Source: Chaenocephalus aceratus
Lineage: Eukaryota; Chordata; Actinopteri; Perciformes; Channichthyidae
Assembly (NCBI GenBank): GCA_023974075.1
Contig: CM043797.1
Span: forward strand, 11,400,401-11,464,400
Length of the DNA: 64,000 nt
Direction: 5' to 3'
A program made the position numbers and the translations under genes. Under the pieces are notes generated by a model that was given only the letters and a program-made list of their open reading frames with translations, had not been told where the DNA came from and did no database searches. Of the stretch, positions 13,237 through 24,212 are shown piece by piece. Position 1 is the first letter of the stretch, and each line of letters opens with the position of its first letter.

Positions 13237-16200
13237 ACATGCGTGCGTGCGTGTGGTACTCTACAGGGTGGTGTGTCTGATGAAGTGACTCTCAGTGCCT
13301 ACATCACTGCTGCCTTCTTGGAGATGAAAACATCTGTGGAAGTGAGTACAACAAAGCGTTTTCCGCCCAAGTATTTGTTGCCGGATTGGGCTTTAAAATA
13401 GATTATGGTGGTATTTTTTAAATATTATTTTCAGTCTAACAATGACGTTTATTAATGGCAAAGTAGTTTGAAGGCAACTCGCCAAGCTGGTCATCTGCCA
13501 ATGATGCACCTCCTTCCAGCTGCTCAGACCTCTAATATAAATGAAAGACTTGCAACAAAATAGTTTTGGGACATAAGACCACTGGACTATCTTTATTAAT
13601 ATATTTAGGAACTTGGGTACATTTTATGATTGTAGGCATCTTTAAACAATGATATTTGTTGGTTCATTCTGGTCGATGCAAGTTGTATTTTCTCCCTTTC
13701 ATTATTCAGGTATATCGTATTGGTAAGACTTGCTGAGCCCAAACTTTCTGATGTTTGTTAATATTATCACCTGCATTCACATTTGTTTTCCTTTATATAG
13801 AAATGTGTTAATGCATCATGAACTAGAATAAACTTGGTGCTTTGATAGATTAAATCAGGTTTGACATGCTGACTGTTAAAAATGGTGTTATTTGAATCTG
13901 ATCTAGGATCCTGTGGTGACCAAGAGCCTGTCTTGCCTCAAAGAGTCCATCAGTGACCTCAGTAACACCTACACCACAGCTTTGCTGGCGTACGTCTTCA
14001 CCCTGGCAGGCGACATGGAGACCCGTGCTCACCTTCTCAATCACCTAGACACTGTTGGAATACAAAATGGTGAGTAATTTTTCTTAAAAATATCTTTCTG
14101 GATTCACTAATGTGGGTGTAGCTTACATTGTATCTGTTTGTGTGTTTGTGGATGGCTGATTCAGGAGGTTTCCTTCACTGGTCTCAGACAGCATCAGAAA
14201 AATCAGCCTCTCTGTCTGTGGAGATCAGCTCCTACGTGCTGCTGGCTAAACTCAGTGCCTCTCCCACTACTGAAGACTTGGGCTATGCTGCTGGCATCGT
14301 GAGATGGCTGGCGGGCCAGCAGAACTATTACGGAGGTTTCTCCTCTACACAGGTACAGCACACACTGCTTACAGCTGGACTTACAGTTAAACATATAAGC
14401 CACCCTGATCAAAAATGATGAACAAACAAAGTTAATTTAAATTGAAATGTACATATGTGACTTTGATCTGACCTAACAAGCTTAACCATTCTTAACAATC
14501 ACCTTCTTGTGAAAACCATATATTTCCAAAATACCAGTAGGCTAAAAAAAATCTGCTCAACAGGAATACTAAATCCTTCAGTTCAAGTGAAGCATTCAAA
14601 ATCATATAATAAAGATAGAAATAGTTTTCACCAAATGAAATCTCCTGTATATAAACCAAAATAATAAAACTTTACATTAGCACTAATGTAGGTGCACACA
14701 GTATTTAATATGTGTGTATATGTGTTGTAGGACACAGTGGTGGCTCTTCAGGCTCTGGCTCTCTACTCCGCTCTGGTGTTCAGTCCAGGAGGTTCAAGCA
14801 CGGTGACAGTCCAGTCTCCCAGTGAGACTCTGACATTTGATGTGAACCAGAACAACAAACTGCTCTACCAGGAGAAGCTGCTGCAGGACGTGACAGGAAA
14901 GTTCAGCCTGGAGGTTAAGGGCACTGCATGTGCTGCAATGCAGGTCAGTGGTCATGCAGATGTACCTGTTTCTCTTTGAAATACGTACACCACAACAAAA
15001 ACTTCTGATTAAACTGTATCGTAATGTTAGCAGCCTCATCGCTCAACACAGTTAAATACAGGAGTTAAATACAAGTGGCTGAAATTAATTTCTACCGTAG
15101 AAATGAATTTCAGCCACTTTTATTTAACTCCTGTTACTTTGGACACAAAGGTCCCTTAAAAGTTTCCGTGCACATAGCAGCCAACAGAGTATTTTCGACG
15201 TGGCGTTGCAGGTATACAAACTTACCTTCCACCTAGGTCCCAAAAAAAGAAAGCAACATCATATATTTAAAGCAAAGGCAATCTCGAGATTCAGGTTCAC
15301 TCTTTATGAATAGTGTTCTCCTTGTGTCTCTCTTTTCCAGATTTCTCAACACTATAACATCCCAACTCCTACTGACGCAACGACCCTCAGTGTCAATGTA
15401 AGAACAGAGTTTGACTGCGCCATCAAAAACACCAAACTCACTCTGAATCTTCAGTCCCGGTAAGTTATCAACAAGCAGATTCACGCGAAAGAAGAACCAT
15501 GACATTTCTTAGATACAATCCTCTGCATCTACCAGCTTGAACTATGTAACTGCTGGAGGATGGACATGGGACAAATGAATAGCACTTGCCTTACAGATTT
15601 AGTGGAAAGGAGACCAGCACAAACATGGTGATACTGGATATCAAAATGCTCTCTGGATTTGTCCCAGACCAAGAATCTTTGAAGAGGGTGAGTTATTTCA
15701 GTAACTTTCACCTTTAGCTCGAAGTAAAAAAATCTTCATCTGTTGTTGAGCCACCCGGCTGATTACCATCTCCTCACAGCTCAAAGGAGCCCTGCTGGTG
15801 GATCGCGTTGAACAGAAGGAGGATCATGTTCTGGTGTACATACAGGAGGTGAGATAAATCCTATCCTCAGCCAGCAGCAACTGATGATGCCCTTCACATT
15901 TGTTATTCATGGTTTGTTTCTTTTTATCCCAACAGTTACCAAAAGACATACCTATCAACCACAGCTTGGATCTCAGACTGGAGATCCCAGTGCAGAACAT
16001 GAAGCCAGCCGTGGTCAAGATCTATGACTACTATCAGCCAAGTAAATCCTTACGAACCCCTAACAGAGACTACAGGCCACACTGATACCCTCTGCTCCAA
16101 CCTGAACATTATCAGAATAGTAATGTTTTAAAATGATTTTGTGCTTGGATAGATTATTGTCTCCTTATCTTCTGCTTCTTTTTCCTTCATTCCTCTCAGG

Positions 16201-16407
16201 TGACCATGCTGAGACAGAATACACACACCCTTGTGTTTCAGGTAACAATCTGTGCTTACATAAAGCGGAAATACAGTCTATTTTACAGATATCTTTTATA
16301 CATGCGGTATTTGTGTAACCTTAAACCAAATCCAGCAAAACAACTATTGTAGACTGTAAGATTTCACAGTGACTGACTTTCTTTTAAAATTGTATTTTGC
16401 AGCTTAA
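775..16407 (+). CDS. a2m: alpha-2-macroglobulin copy 1, exons 4-36 (5' part outside window)
   Basis: Secreted thioester protease inhibitor of the A2M family. The window begins one base into intron 3, so exons 1-3 are missing. Coding exons by splice sites and phase: 775-827, 1058-1078, 1704-1869, 1949-2033, 2131-2281, 4280-4397, 4505-4614, 4707-4874, 5040-5267, 5640-5703, 5807-5952, 6861-7010, 7728-7874, 7974-8073, 8186-8333, 8787-9012, 10350-10476, 10657-10778, 10869-10920, 11724-11807, 11890-12066, 12389-12464, 12802-12958, 13267-13341, 13907-14069, 14165-14352, 14731-14943, 15341-15459, 15597-15687, 15780-15848, 15936-16041, 16200-16241, 16403-16407 (TAA stop). All phases join, giving about 1315 codons with no stop. 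Seen: the 21-bp micro-exon 5, the MG domains, the FPETWIWDL block after the bait, the thioester PYGCGEQNM and the C-terminal IYDYYQP block. By comparison with copy 2 the full protein would be about 1456 residues. The 34-bp-scale exon ends are inferred from consensus sites, not transcripts. Confidence 0.93.
2755..3543. mobile_element. hAT-type non-autonomous element in copy 1 intron 8
   Basis: It starts CAGGGGTTCCCAACG and ends GTGGGGAACCACTG, so the ends are imperfect inverted repeats. The left flank CCATAGAG (2747-2754) is the 8-bp target duplication seen on both sides of the same element in copy 2, which fits the hAT superfamily. In copy 1 the right duplication is gone and the flank to about 3656 differs from copy 2. 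The interior has no transposase frame. The rest of intron 8 (2282-4279) shows no other gene. Confidence 0.8.
7031..7624. mobile_element. truncated piggyBac-like MITE in copy 1 intron 15
   Basis: The right end AACACAACATAAGGG followed by TTAA matches the complete copy in a2m copy 2 (45392-46033). The left end and about 200 bp around it are deleted in copy 1. TTAA target duplication and ends beginning CCCTT are typical of piggyBac. No coding frame is present. Confidence 0.65.
7974..8333 (+). CDS. a2m: a2m copy 1 bait-region exons 17-18
   Basis: Exon 17 is 7974-8073 and exon 18 is 8186-8333. In this family the bait is an exposed stretch that target proteases cut, which triggers trapping. Copy 1 has a basic, Gly/Tyr-rich bait: [12 protein letters not shown] across the splice, then MRRHFSASS. 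The arginines would suit trypsin-like proteases; this is inference. Exon 17 is 6 bp and exon 18 is 3 bp longer than in copy 2, both multiples of three. The flanks ([13 protein letters not shown] before, [15 protein letters not shown] after) are the same in both copies. Confidence 0.85.
9700..10140 (-). mobile_element. antisense LINE reverse transcriptase fragment in copy 1 intron 19
   Basis: On the minus strand, around 9949-9970, the sequence reads as the RT motif [17 protein letters not shown], followed by a [10 protein letters not shown] block; further upstream on that strand lies an [13 protein letters not shown] block. These are RT motifs of L2/CR1-type non-LTR elements. The frame is broken and short, so it is a dead fragment. 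The same fragment is in copy 2 at about 48105-48540, so it predates the duplication. The remainder of intron 19 (9013-10349) shows nothing else that I recognise. Confidence 0.75.
11890..12066 (+). CDS. a2m: a2m copy 1 thioester exon 24
   Basis: This exon encodes the thioester motif PYGCGEQNM. The Cys codon is 11949-11951 and the Gln codon is 11958-11960. In the family these two side chains form the internal beta-cysteinyl-gamma-glutamyl thioester that links covalently to trapped proteases. Both residues are intact, so copy 1 should be inhibitor-competent if expressed. The exon is phase 1 at both ends and has a clean acceptor (tgtgcag) and donor (gtgagt). Confidence 0.95.
13179..13235. repeat. 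(GT)n microsatellite in copy 1 intron 26
   Basis: About 28 GT units, followed by a decayed GT/GC stretch and a normal short acceptor tract before exon 27 at 13267. In copy 2 the repeat at the same place is twice as long and touches the acceptor. Confidence 0.97.
15058..15134. repeat. palindromic hairpin repeat in copy 1 intron 30
   Basis: Two 38-nt arms (15058-15095 and 15097-15134) are inverted complements with two mismatches and a one-base centre. It is too short to encode anything. It could be a miniature palindromic transposon relic or a hairpin-forming site. The same structure is in copy 2. Confidence 0.85.
15341..16407 (+). CDS. a2m: a2m copy 1 receptor-binding domain exons 31-36
   Basis: Six exons encode the C-terminal beta-sandwich that in mammalian A2M binds the clearance receptor LRP1 after activation. 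Visible are the [14 protein letters not shown] strand, a Lys-containing helix region (SLKRLKGALL) and the [14 protein letters not shown] strand. Exon 35 adds a Cys near the end. Exon 36 contributes only one codon before the TAA stop at 16405-16407, so the last intron lies almost at the stop. This is the same in copy 2. Confidence 0.85.
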
Positions 16408-16810
16408 AGTGTGAAGTCTGATCCTCGGGCCTTCAAGGATTCCAGTACGATATACAAATACTTTTTGTTATCAAAGATACATTTTATGTACTTTCACACC
16501 AGTTAACTTTGTTAATTAGCTTAGTTTACTGCTGCAATGTCTAACAGCTGTTAAACTACAGCACATATCTGAAATGTGTGCTTTTTGGAAAAACTATTAA
16601 TTAAAACATTAAAACTGGTCTTCCACTGTTTCCTTCGGCTTTACATGTATCATATCACAGTGTAGAATTTGTGCAGGTCAGCTGGGTGTGGACATTTGTA
16701 TACAACCCTAGGAGGAAGCTTTGGATAACATAACTCAGACTATGCTGAGTTATGTGACTGGTGACTAATGATTGTTGAATATAAATAAAAACAAACTGAA
16801 TGCTAAAAGT
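16408..16810 (+). promoter_or_regulatory. a2m copy 1 3'UTR and polyA signal
   Basis: The stretch after the stop is non-coding and closely matches the sequence after copy 2. The best polyadenylation signal is AATAAA at 16784-16789. The exact cleavage site cannot be read from the sequence. Confidence 0.6.
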
Positions 16811-16877
16811 GTACCTCAATGTGTTGTTGTCCAACTTTTCTCTACATTCATGAACTTAAATACAAACTCAAAACATA

Positions 16878-17664
16878 TGTCATATTACAACACAGGGCTA
16901 GCTCAAAGACACACAGCACTTGATCCAGTCTATTATTTTAGTGCCTGTTTTTGTCAACCTCCTTATTATGCTTACTGATCCCTATCCTGTAGCCCTCATT
17001 GGACAGCTGTGTTTACTTTCCTAAACATGGCTAGTGGCATAGCATCATCCATGTGGACTGTAGTTTGTTCATGCTTTTTAGTTTTTTCTGATATGTGCTT
17101 TATGCACAGTCAATCACATCTGTCTGGATCCATGCTGGGTCTGGTCCATAGACTGGTCTGATCCTGACGTTTGAAAAGGGAAGCAGGGGAAGCAAAAATA
17201 TAGCACTGGTGTTGCTACAGGTAGTTAGCCAAGCCTTCTTGCTAAACCAGCTCCTTGAAAAAGAGCAGGATACTGCCTTCATCTGTCCTTAACTCCTGCC
17301 TATGTCAGGCTGATCAGGTCCGAGCTCTTTTACTCTCAGCTTTCCCTCCAGTGTCCTCCTCTCAAAGGGTGTTTCTTTAAGTGAATAAACATCATTTTCC
17401 TTCTCCATATTCGCTATCTAGTTTTGTTTATGTTACACCCCTCAGACCGCAAGGGTATTATAGCCTACTGTAGGTGTAGAAAACGTTCATTTATTAACTT
17501 CCACAAGGCACATGATGTGCAAGATGTCAGCATCTCAAACGATCTCCAAGCACAACACACCGACATACTTCTTCTGTTCATCTCCAGCATAAATCAATGA
17601 TCTGTCCCCTTGTGGTATAAACATGCATGTGCAGGTAGACAACCTCAACCTTATGGGTGCGACA
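16878..17664 (-). mobile_element. Ty3/Gypsy LTR (minus orientation) next to a2m copy 1
   Basis: On the minus strand it starts TGTCGCACCC and ends ATATGACA, the TG...CA form with TGTC/GACA ends. Directly before the start on that strand is a purine tract, AGGGGAGGAA (17665-17674), as expected of a polypurine tract before a 3' LTR. A reverse-strand AATAAA lies at 17490-17495. The LTR and its left flank match 56710-57493 beside copy 2. Confidence 0.7.
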
Positions 17665-20600
17665 TTCCTCCCCTGCAAACTAAATGTTGTCCTCAACATT
17701 AACATTCATAGCACAACATTGATTATCGAACTTTCAGATCAAAACACATTACATTGACATTCACATTACCTACTGTATGGCAGTGGCTTGAAAACAAGTA
17801 AATGTTTTTAAATGTCCTTCACATTTCACTATTATAGTACACAACTTTTAACAGTAACTATTAACAGTAACCAGTTGGTTCAAAAACAGTCTATATTACT
17901 GTATCCACATTGTAGACAGTCCATATTAATCCTCTCAGTAATATCCTACAGGAACAGGAATAGGATGAACCATGTACGTCCCAAACACCTGTGGAGATGG
18001 CCAGGGCACATTGTATTGTCCATATGCTGGTGCAAGAGCATTAACATAAAGTGGGTTTATGTGAAGCCCTACCAAACGATGAACAGGATGACCCAATGTC
18101 TCATAAGTCAGTGTTTCTCTGGGTCATTTCTCTCTCTGTGACCTGCGTGGTTGTGTGTCAAAAGGGTCATTTTCTAGAACATTTGGCAGGTCTGCAGGCT
18201 GAACAGTTTGTGTTAGCTCTTGAGTGTCACTAGTGTTATTGTCCATAAACATCTGCACAGGATTCTCCATTCTGAACTCCTCTGCGTCAACGTCTAGTTG
18301 AGGCTAATGTGTTGTGTTAGGAAAGGCTGGAGACAGTGGCGGTTCTAGAACATTTTACCTGGGGTGGCAAAGGGGGGGCAAGAGGTCATGCCAGGGTGGC
18401 ATGGGAGGACGGACAGTACGTGGTATTTTATACTGTATATAACCTATTTATTGTTAAATCATGCCCTAACACAAGTGTTCTTAATGCACAAGAGAAACAA
18501 GGTGTGCAGACCAACAAACTCAAACATAGTATAAAACAGCAGAACATACTCATGATACCCTAGAATTCTGTTTACTGTGAGTACAGTAAAAGTACTTAGT
18601 TATAATTAAGTACACAAATGACATCACCCATCTCTTAAGAGAGCGAAAGGTGACCTGTGCAGCAACACATTTCAATTTTTCTCAATACTAAGAGCTGCCA
18701 GATTGTGCTGCTGTGATGGAATATGTAAGGAGAATAAAAACATACCATGTGGTCCAGCTGGAGTCTCCTCTGCCTCCTGATCCCTGCCTCTGTCCCTCTT
18801 TCTGACTCTTCATCTTTATTCCTCACATACATTTCTTCTTCTTCACTAATGTCTTCATCTCTTCCTCTTCCTCTTCCTCCTTCTCTGACCCTCCTGGTCT
18901 CCTCATCTCTCTTTTCCCTTTCCTCTTTCTGTTCATCCTGATCACTTCTCAGATATGTCTTTGTGTTGTTGTTGAATCACTCCAGCTACTCTGGCCTGCA
19001 AGAGTCTATTTGTGAAAAGCTCTGGTACAAATGCTTGTATAACTTTACACGTTAGGGCCATGTAGCTAATAAGTAGCATAGCATATAATAAATATAAAAT
19101 CAGAAAGTATTTATCAAACGCACACAGGAAGCTGTGTTTACATCCAGTTTGATGGTAAAGGATGTATCCTGGTTTAATTGATCAGGCCTCATTGATGTGA
19201 TGTGTAATGTACGTGGATTTAATAGTACCGCATAGTTTAGCAAATAAAGGGAATGATCTCCCTGCTAGCGCTGTCTGTATTTTGTAACGTAACGCCCCAA
19301 ACAGCGACTGTCTGTTAAATGCTATCGATTCAAACGGCAGCGTTTTATTAATACTTAGTTTCAAGCTCTCGTCTTCAGTAAAAACAAAACTAGTGGAAGG
19401 GGAAATGCTCCCAGGGGAAGCTGATCCACCTTCAGGTGCTGGAACAGCTCGCTCCCTCTCTGCAGCGGTGTGAGCTGCGGTCTGTGTGAACGCCGCTCCA
19501 CAGTTTAATGCAGGGCCGTAGCTGCGTTTTTAACGGGCCTAAGATGATATTTAATATGATTCACTTTTAATTCATGAACTGCTTATTTTGTTGCTTGAGA
19601 AGCTTGTGGACATAGTGTAGGTTTGTTTCTACAAGTACAGTTTTAGGGACACAAAAGTTAGGGGGGCAGCTGGGGGGGCAAGGCTCTACAGTTGCCCCCC
19701 GTAGATCCGCCCCTGACTGGAGGTGAAGCATCCTGCTCTTCAGACTGATCATGACGATGTCTCAACCTATTAGCCCAATAATACTCATCCTCATCTGAGC
19801 TTGCTGACTCCTCTGTTTCACCTGGTTCAACACATAGTTCAACATCCTACTGTGCTTTCCTTTGCTTTTTCTGTGATTGTCTTTGTACCGTGCTTTGTGC
19901 TGGTTCCTCAAGTGGCAAAGCATTACATGACATCAACATGTTGCGATGTAGGATCCTATTTCTTCCTGTTCCACGTTCTGGCTTTACCTCATAGACCGGG
20001 CTGCTTTCTCCTTTCCGAGAGACTACCATGTGTATCTTATCTTTCCAGTATGAGCGTAACTTTCCGGGTCCACCACACTCAGACATATTCCTCACAAGGA
20101 CCCTGTCGCCTGGTGAAAGCACTGCATTTATCATAGCTGTTTTTCCCTCTTGCTGTAGTCTTTTGAATATTTTTGGATGCAATGTCATAAGCCTCTTTCA
20201 TTTGTTGCTGCCATTTTTGAGCATACTCATGATGTGAATTATATCCTTCCCCCTCATTTATCTCAAAGATTAAATCAATTGCCAGACGGGGCTTTCTCCC
20301 AAAAAGCAGATAGAATGGGGAATAACCATGCTTCACTGGTTGTACAGTTGTAAGCATGTACCACTTTAGTTACATAGCCACTCCAGTTTCCCTTTTCTCT
20401 TCATCCAAAGTCTGCAGCATTGAAAGCAAAGTTCGGTTAAATCTTTCTGCCGGGTTCCCCTGTGGGTGGTATGGAGTTGTTTTTGAATTTTCGATTCCTG
20501 AGTATTTCTGCAGTTGTCTGAAAAGCTGGTTCTCAAATGCTCTACCCTGATCATGATGTATTTTAGCAGGACAACCACATTTCAATGCAAAATCATTAAA

Positions 20601-20690
20601 GATTTTCTCAGCAGCAGTTTTACCTGATTTGTTTCGGGTTGGATATGCCTGGGCAAATTTAGTGAAGTTATCAATTATCACTCAAATATA
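17665..20690 (-). mobile_element. Ty3/Gypsy internal remnant with integrase, minus strand
   Basis: Minus-strand frames 20681-20370, 20357-20079 and 20188-19847 read in order as a retrotransposon integrase: [11 protein letters not shown], then [10 protein letters not shown], then [18 protein letters not shown] (the D, D, E core), then FYLLFGRKPR and the C-terminal block GDRVLVRN. The frames are split by stops and shifts, so it is inactive. gag, protease and RT are absent upstream; an L2-like LINE is joined there instead. Between 17675 and 19846 I see only non-coding tail, with a nested hAT element at 18334-19715. Confidence 0.8.
18334..19715. mobile_element. hAT-like element nested in the Gypsy remnant
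   Basis: Left end CAGTGGCGGTTCTA and right end (reversed) CAGGGGCGGATCTA form imperfect inverted repeats, followed by G-rich subterminal stretches on both sides. The flanks gctggaga and actggagg agree at 6 of 8 bases, a plausible decayed 8-bp duplication. It includes a CT-rich simple stretch at about 18750-18950. No transposase frame is seen. Confidence 0.55.
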
Positions 20691-20712
20691 TTCATACCCT
20701 CCCCTGCTTTTT

Positions 20713-22350
20713 TCAAGGTGAAGATAATCTATGACAGAGCGGTTTAATGACTGCAGTTTTCAGGGCCTGTGGGAAAATACCTGAGTGAAGAGATTTGTTT
20801 ATTATATGAAGTAGATCTGAGGCCATGAAAGGCAAAACATCTTTGAAACATCCTGTTGGAATAATATCAAGGCAGCAGGAGGAGGACTTCAGAAGTTGTA
20901 TAATGTCCTCTAGGTTTTTATCATTAATCTGATGGAATTGTGTCATGGTGTTTGACTTGATGTTAAGTGGACACAGAGACAACACATTTGCTGTACCTGA
21001 TGCAGAGGCACTGACTGCTTGTCTGATTTTCTGAATTTTGTCAGTGAAGAAGGAGGCAAAATCATTGCACGCCCTGGTGGATAGAAATTCAGAGGCTACT
21101 GACACTGGGGGGTTAGTTAGTCTGTCGACGGTAGCAAACAAGGCACGTGCGTTATTTTTGTTTTTGGTAATGATGTCAGAGAAGAACGATTGTCGTGCGT
21201 TTTTCAATTCCAAATTATAAAGGCCAAGTCTCTCTTTATAGATTTCAAAGTGAACCTGGAGATTTGTTTTTCGCCACCTGCGTTCCGCTTTTCGACATTC
21301 TCTTTTTTCTGTTTTCACGGTCATGGCCTTTCTCCATTGAGATATTTTCTTGCCAGACACTTCCTTTACCTTAGTTGGAGCAATGGCATCTATAACATTT
21401 TTAATTTTTGAATTAAAATGATCTACTAGCTCATTTACTGAGATGTTAGCAGGGGCAACTGTGGAAGAAAAATTCTGAGTAAACATTTCCCTAGTATTTT
21501 CAGTTAAATATCGCTTTGTTGTTATCTCTTTTTGAACATTTTTGTGAACAGAAATAGAGCTCTCAAAAAAAATACAGGAATGATCGGAGAGTGCAACATC
21601 AGTCACCACCACCTTAGAGATATTCAGACCCTTTGAGATAATTAAGTCCAGAGTGTGCCCCTTATTGTGCGTGGGCTCCGTCACATGCTGAGTCAGTCCA
21701 TAGTTATCAAGAACACAAAACAGTTATTTAGCCCCTCTGTCCTGGGGGTTGTCAACATGGATGTTAAAATCACCAACAATGACTAGACGGTCAAAGTCAA
21801 TACACACTATAGACAGCAGTTCAGTAAAGTCATCAAAAAAGCTTGCACAGTATTTGGGTGGTCTATAGATATTTAGGAACAGAGCTCGAGAGGAGCATTT
21901 CAGCTGAAGGGCCACATATTCAAAAGAATCAAAGTTTCCATACGATGTCTTCCTGCATTGAAGGGAATCATTGAACAGAATAGCAACTCCACCCCCTTTC
22001 TTATGCATTATTTCCTGACTCATAAAACTAAAGTTGGGAGGGGTTGATTCGATAAGAACAGCTGCACTGTTATTTTGTTCAATCCAAGTTTCTGTTAAAA
22101 ACATAAAATTGAGATTGTGCTCAGTGATAAAATCATTGATTAAAAATGTTTTTCCTGCCAAAGACCTGACATTTAATAAAGCTAGTTTAAGTTCGTTAAA
22201 CACACTATCAGTCAGGTTTTTTGTAACAAGCTGTGGCTGACATGGAATCACTGCTAAATTAGATAAACTCACACAAACGTTTGAGCGCTTCCTGTATCTA
22301 AGATGATTCACCGCTCTTAATCTATTACCTATCAACACAGATATCGGCAA
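20713..22350 (-). mobile_element. L2-like LINE fragment: endonuclease and start of RT, minus strand
   Basis: Minus-strand reading from 22350 gives an apurinic-type endonuclease of non-LTR elements: LALLNVRSLAGKT, then FMFLTETWIEQ, then VALQLKCSS, then VIVGDFNIHVDNPQD, then LSDHSCIFFE. One in-frame TAA (21724-21726) splits it into 208 and 323 residues in the same frame. It ends at the entry to the RT domain (LKTAVIKPL) and then abuts the Gypsy remnant. Loss of the 3' half is unusual for a LINE, which normally loses its 5' end, so a later rearrangement is likely. Confidence 0.82.
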
Positions 22351-22527
22351 AGCTACAGGCAGGCAGGGCCCCGGTATGTCCTGGAAAGAGTTGAGAGTGC
22401 CATACGCCCTTGAGCCTGGACCCAGCAGATATCAGTTTGCAGCGTTTTGTACACACACATCCCTATCAGGCTTTGAAGGGGAGGGAGGACCCACCACCCT
22501 GCTCCTCTCATCATAGGAGGATCATCA

Positions 22528-22610
22528 TGAATGTTAATTTCTCTGGAGTTCGATGTAGGCTACCAACCCTGCGTGTCGCCTACATCGAACTCCAGAGAAA
22601 TTAACATTCA
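22528..22610. repeat. perfect 33-bp inverted repeat, 17-nt loop
   Basis: Arms 22528-22560 and 22578-22610 are exact inverted complements around a 17-nt loop. One arm is Tc1-like transposase sequence, so the other is an inverted copy of it. Confidence 0.95.
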
Positions 22611-22984
22611 ATTCATGGGCAACAGCTCTGGTGGACATTCCTGCTGTCAGCATGCCAATTGCACGCTCCCTCAAAACTTGCGACATCTGTGGCATTGTGC
22701 TGTGTGATAAAACTGAACATTTTAGAGTGGCCTTTTATTGTGGCCAGCCTGTGCAATAATCATGCTGTCTAATCAGCATCTTGATATGCCACACCTGTGA
22801 GGTGGGATGGATTATCTCGGCAAGGGAGAAGTGCTCACTATCACAGATTATTTCAGATTTGTGTACAATATTTGAGATAAATGGTTATTTTGTGTATATA
22901 GAAAATGTTTTAGATCTTTGAGTTCATCTCATGAAAAATGGGAGCAAAAACAAAAGTATTGCATTTATATTTTTGTTCAGTGTA
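22528..22984 (-). mobile_element. Tc1-like transposon end with start of transposase, minus strand
   Basis: The plus strand ends in tatttttgttcagtg, a Tc1-type terminal repeat. On the minus strand from about 22697 a frame starts MPQMSQVLRERAIGMLTAG and runs on as STRAVAHELNV, the N-terminal helix-turn-helix of Tc1/mariner transposases. After about 50 residues it meets its own inverted copy at 22528-22610. The rest of the transposase is missing. Confidence 0.75.
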
Positions 22985-23069
22985 CACTTTGTTTATTGTT
23001 TCAAGATCATTTGCACTTTCTATATATTCCTAATGTGAAGAAAACTTCTGATGCAGCAATGTAAAACCA

Positions 23070-24200
23070 ATGTTCAGGAAAGGATGGAAACTGGAATGTC
23101 TTTAGTCAATACACTGATATTTATTGAGAGACAAAACGGCCGGAGAGTTCACAAGGTATTCACAACTTTCATCATGGGATCCCAAGCCAACTCTGACAGG
23201 ACAAAGGGACAGGAATCACATCTATACATTTAGAAGAGGAGGGAACTAAGAGCCCGCGTTTTCTCTAATTAGTACCAGACTTTTTGGAACAAAGACTGGT
23301 TTGTTATTACCAACTTGCATGGTCCAAACTTCCCCCACAGGAAGACAGGGGACCTCTTGACTTTTGTCCTCCTCAAATTACAGATAGGGCATATGCAGGA
23401 AAGACTGAGAATCTCTAAAATACACAGATCGGATTAAAATATTCTCTGACAGTTCCTTTCATTTTATCAATTTATTGATAACCAATTAACATTAGTCTAA
23501 GAATATTTCAGTCACTACTTAAATCAATAAACTTCTTCAGAGTTGTGTGGGCTCCCATTACATCAATTACATCAAAAAGTAAAACAAGATTGAAAACATT
23601 TCAATCACCATAATTGAACACAGTCAATCATATTAGAAAAATCATCTCTCTTCAGTATTTGACTTCTTTTGTCAAAAAGCACAATAATAACACACATGAA
23701 ATACAAAAATATAATAGTAAAATATATGTTTCAAAACTAAGATCTTTTATCATTTATCACTCAGTTAATCTCATTCATCAAACACAAATTCAAAATCAGC
23801 TTACATCTCAAAGATTTACTTCAAGGCAATTACTTTTACTTACACAATTAGAATGTAGGATTATAAGAAATCCAATTGAGGTATAAAATCAGAATCATGA
23901 GAGATCCAGCTAAAATTCCCAGTTAAGGTATAAATTCACAGTGATGAATCGATCAATCTGTAATCTGTAAAGTTACAGTGTCCTCAATCTTTAACATTAC
24001 TTTACGTTTACTTCACTACGCTTATTCAAGAGTAAGGCACTTAGTAGTACATACATTTCATTCAAATACATTTGTTCAAAATCTGAAAAGGAAAAATCAG
24101 ACATTTTATTGTATAGCAACCTGAGGAAGGAAAAATCAAAACATCTGTTCTTTATTCAAGGAAAAATCAAAACATCTATTCTTTATTCTGAGTGTCAACT
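23070..24200 (-). mobile_element. probable retroviral 3' LTR and leader region, minus strand
   Basis: This lies just downstream of the env remnant in its reading direction. On the minus strand an AATAAA signal sits near 23121-23128 and is followed by a short stretch ending in CA near 23070, as in an LTR R-U5 end. Short tandem repeats of a 30-base unit lie at 24126-24187. The LTR start is not resolved and no second LTR is visible. No gene frame was recognised here. Confidence 0.35.
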
Positions 24201-24212
24201 TTAATCAATTCA

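Noticed and set aside
18747..18941. Ser/Leu-rich open frame
   Set aside because: It is a CT-rich simple stretch inside a hAT-like element.
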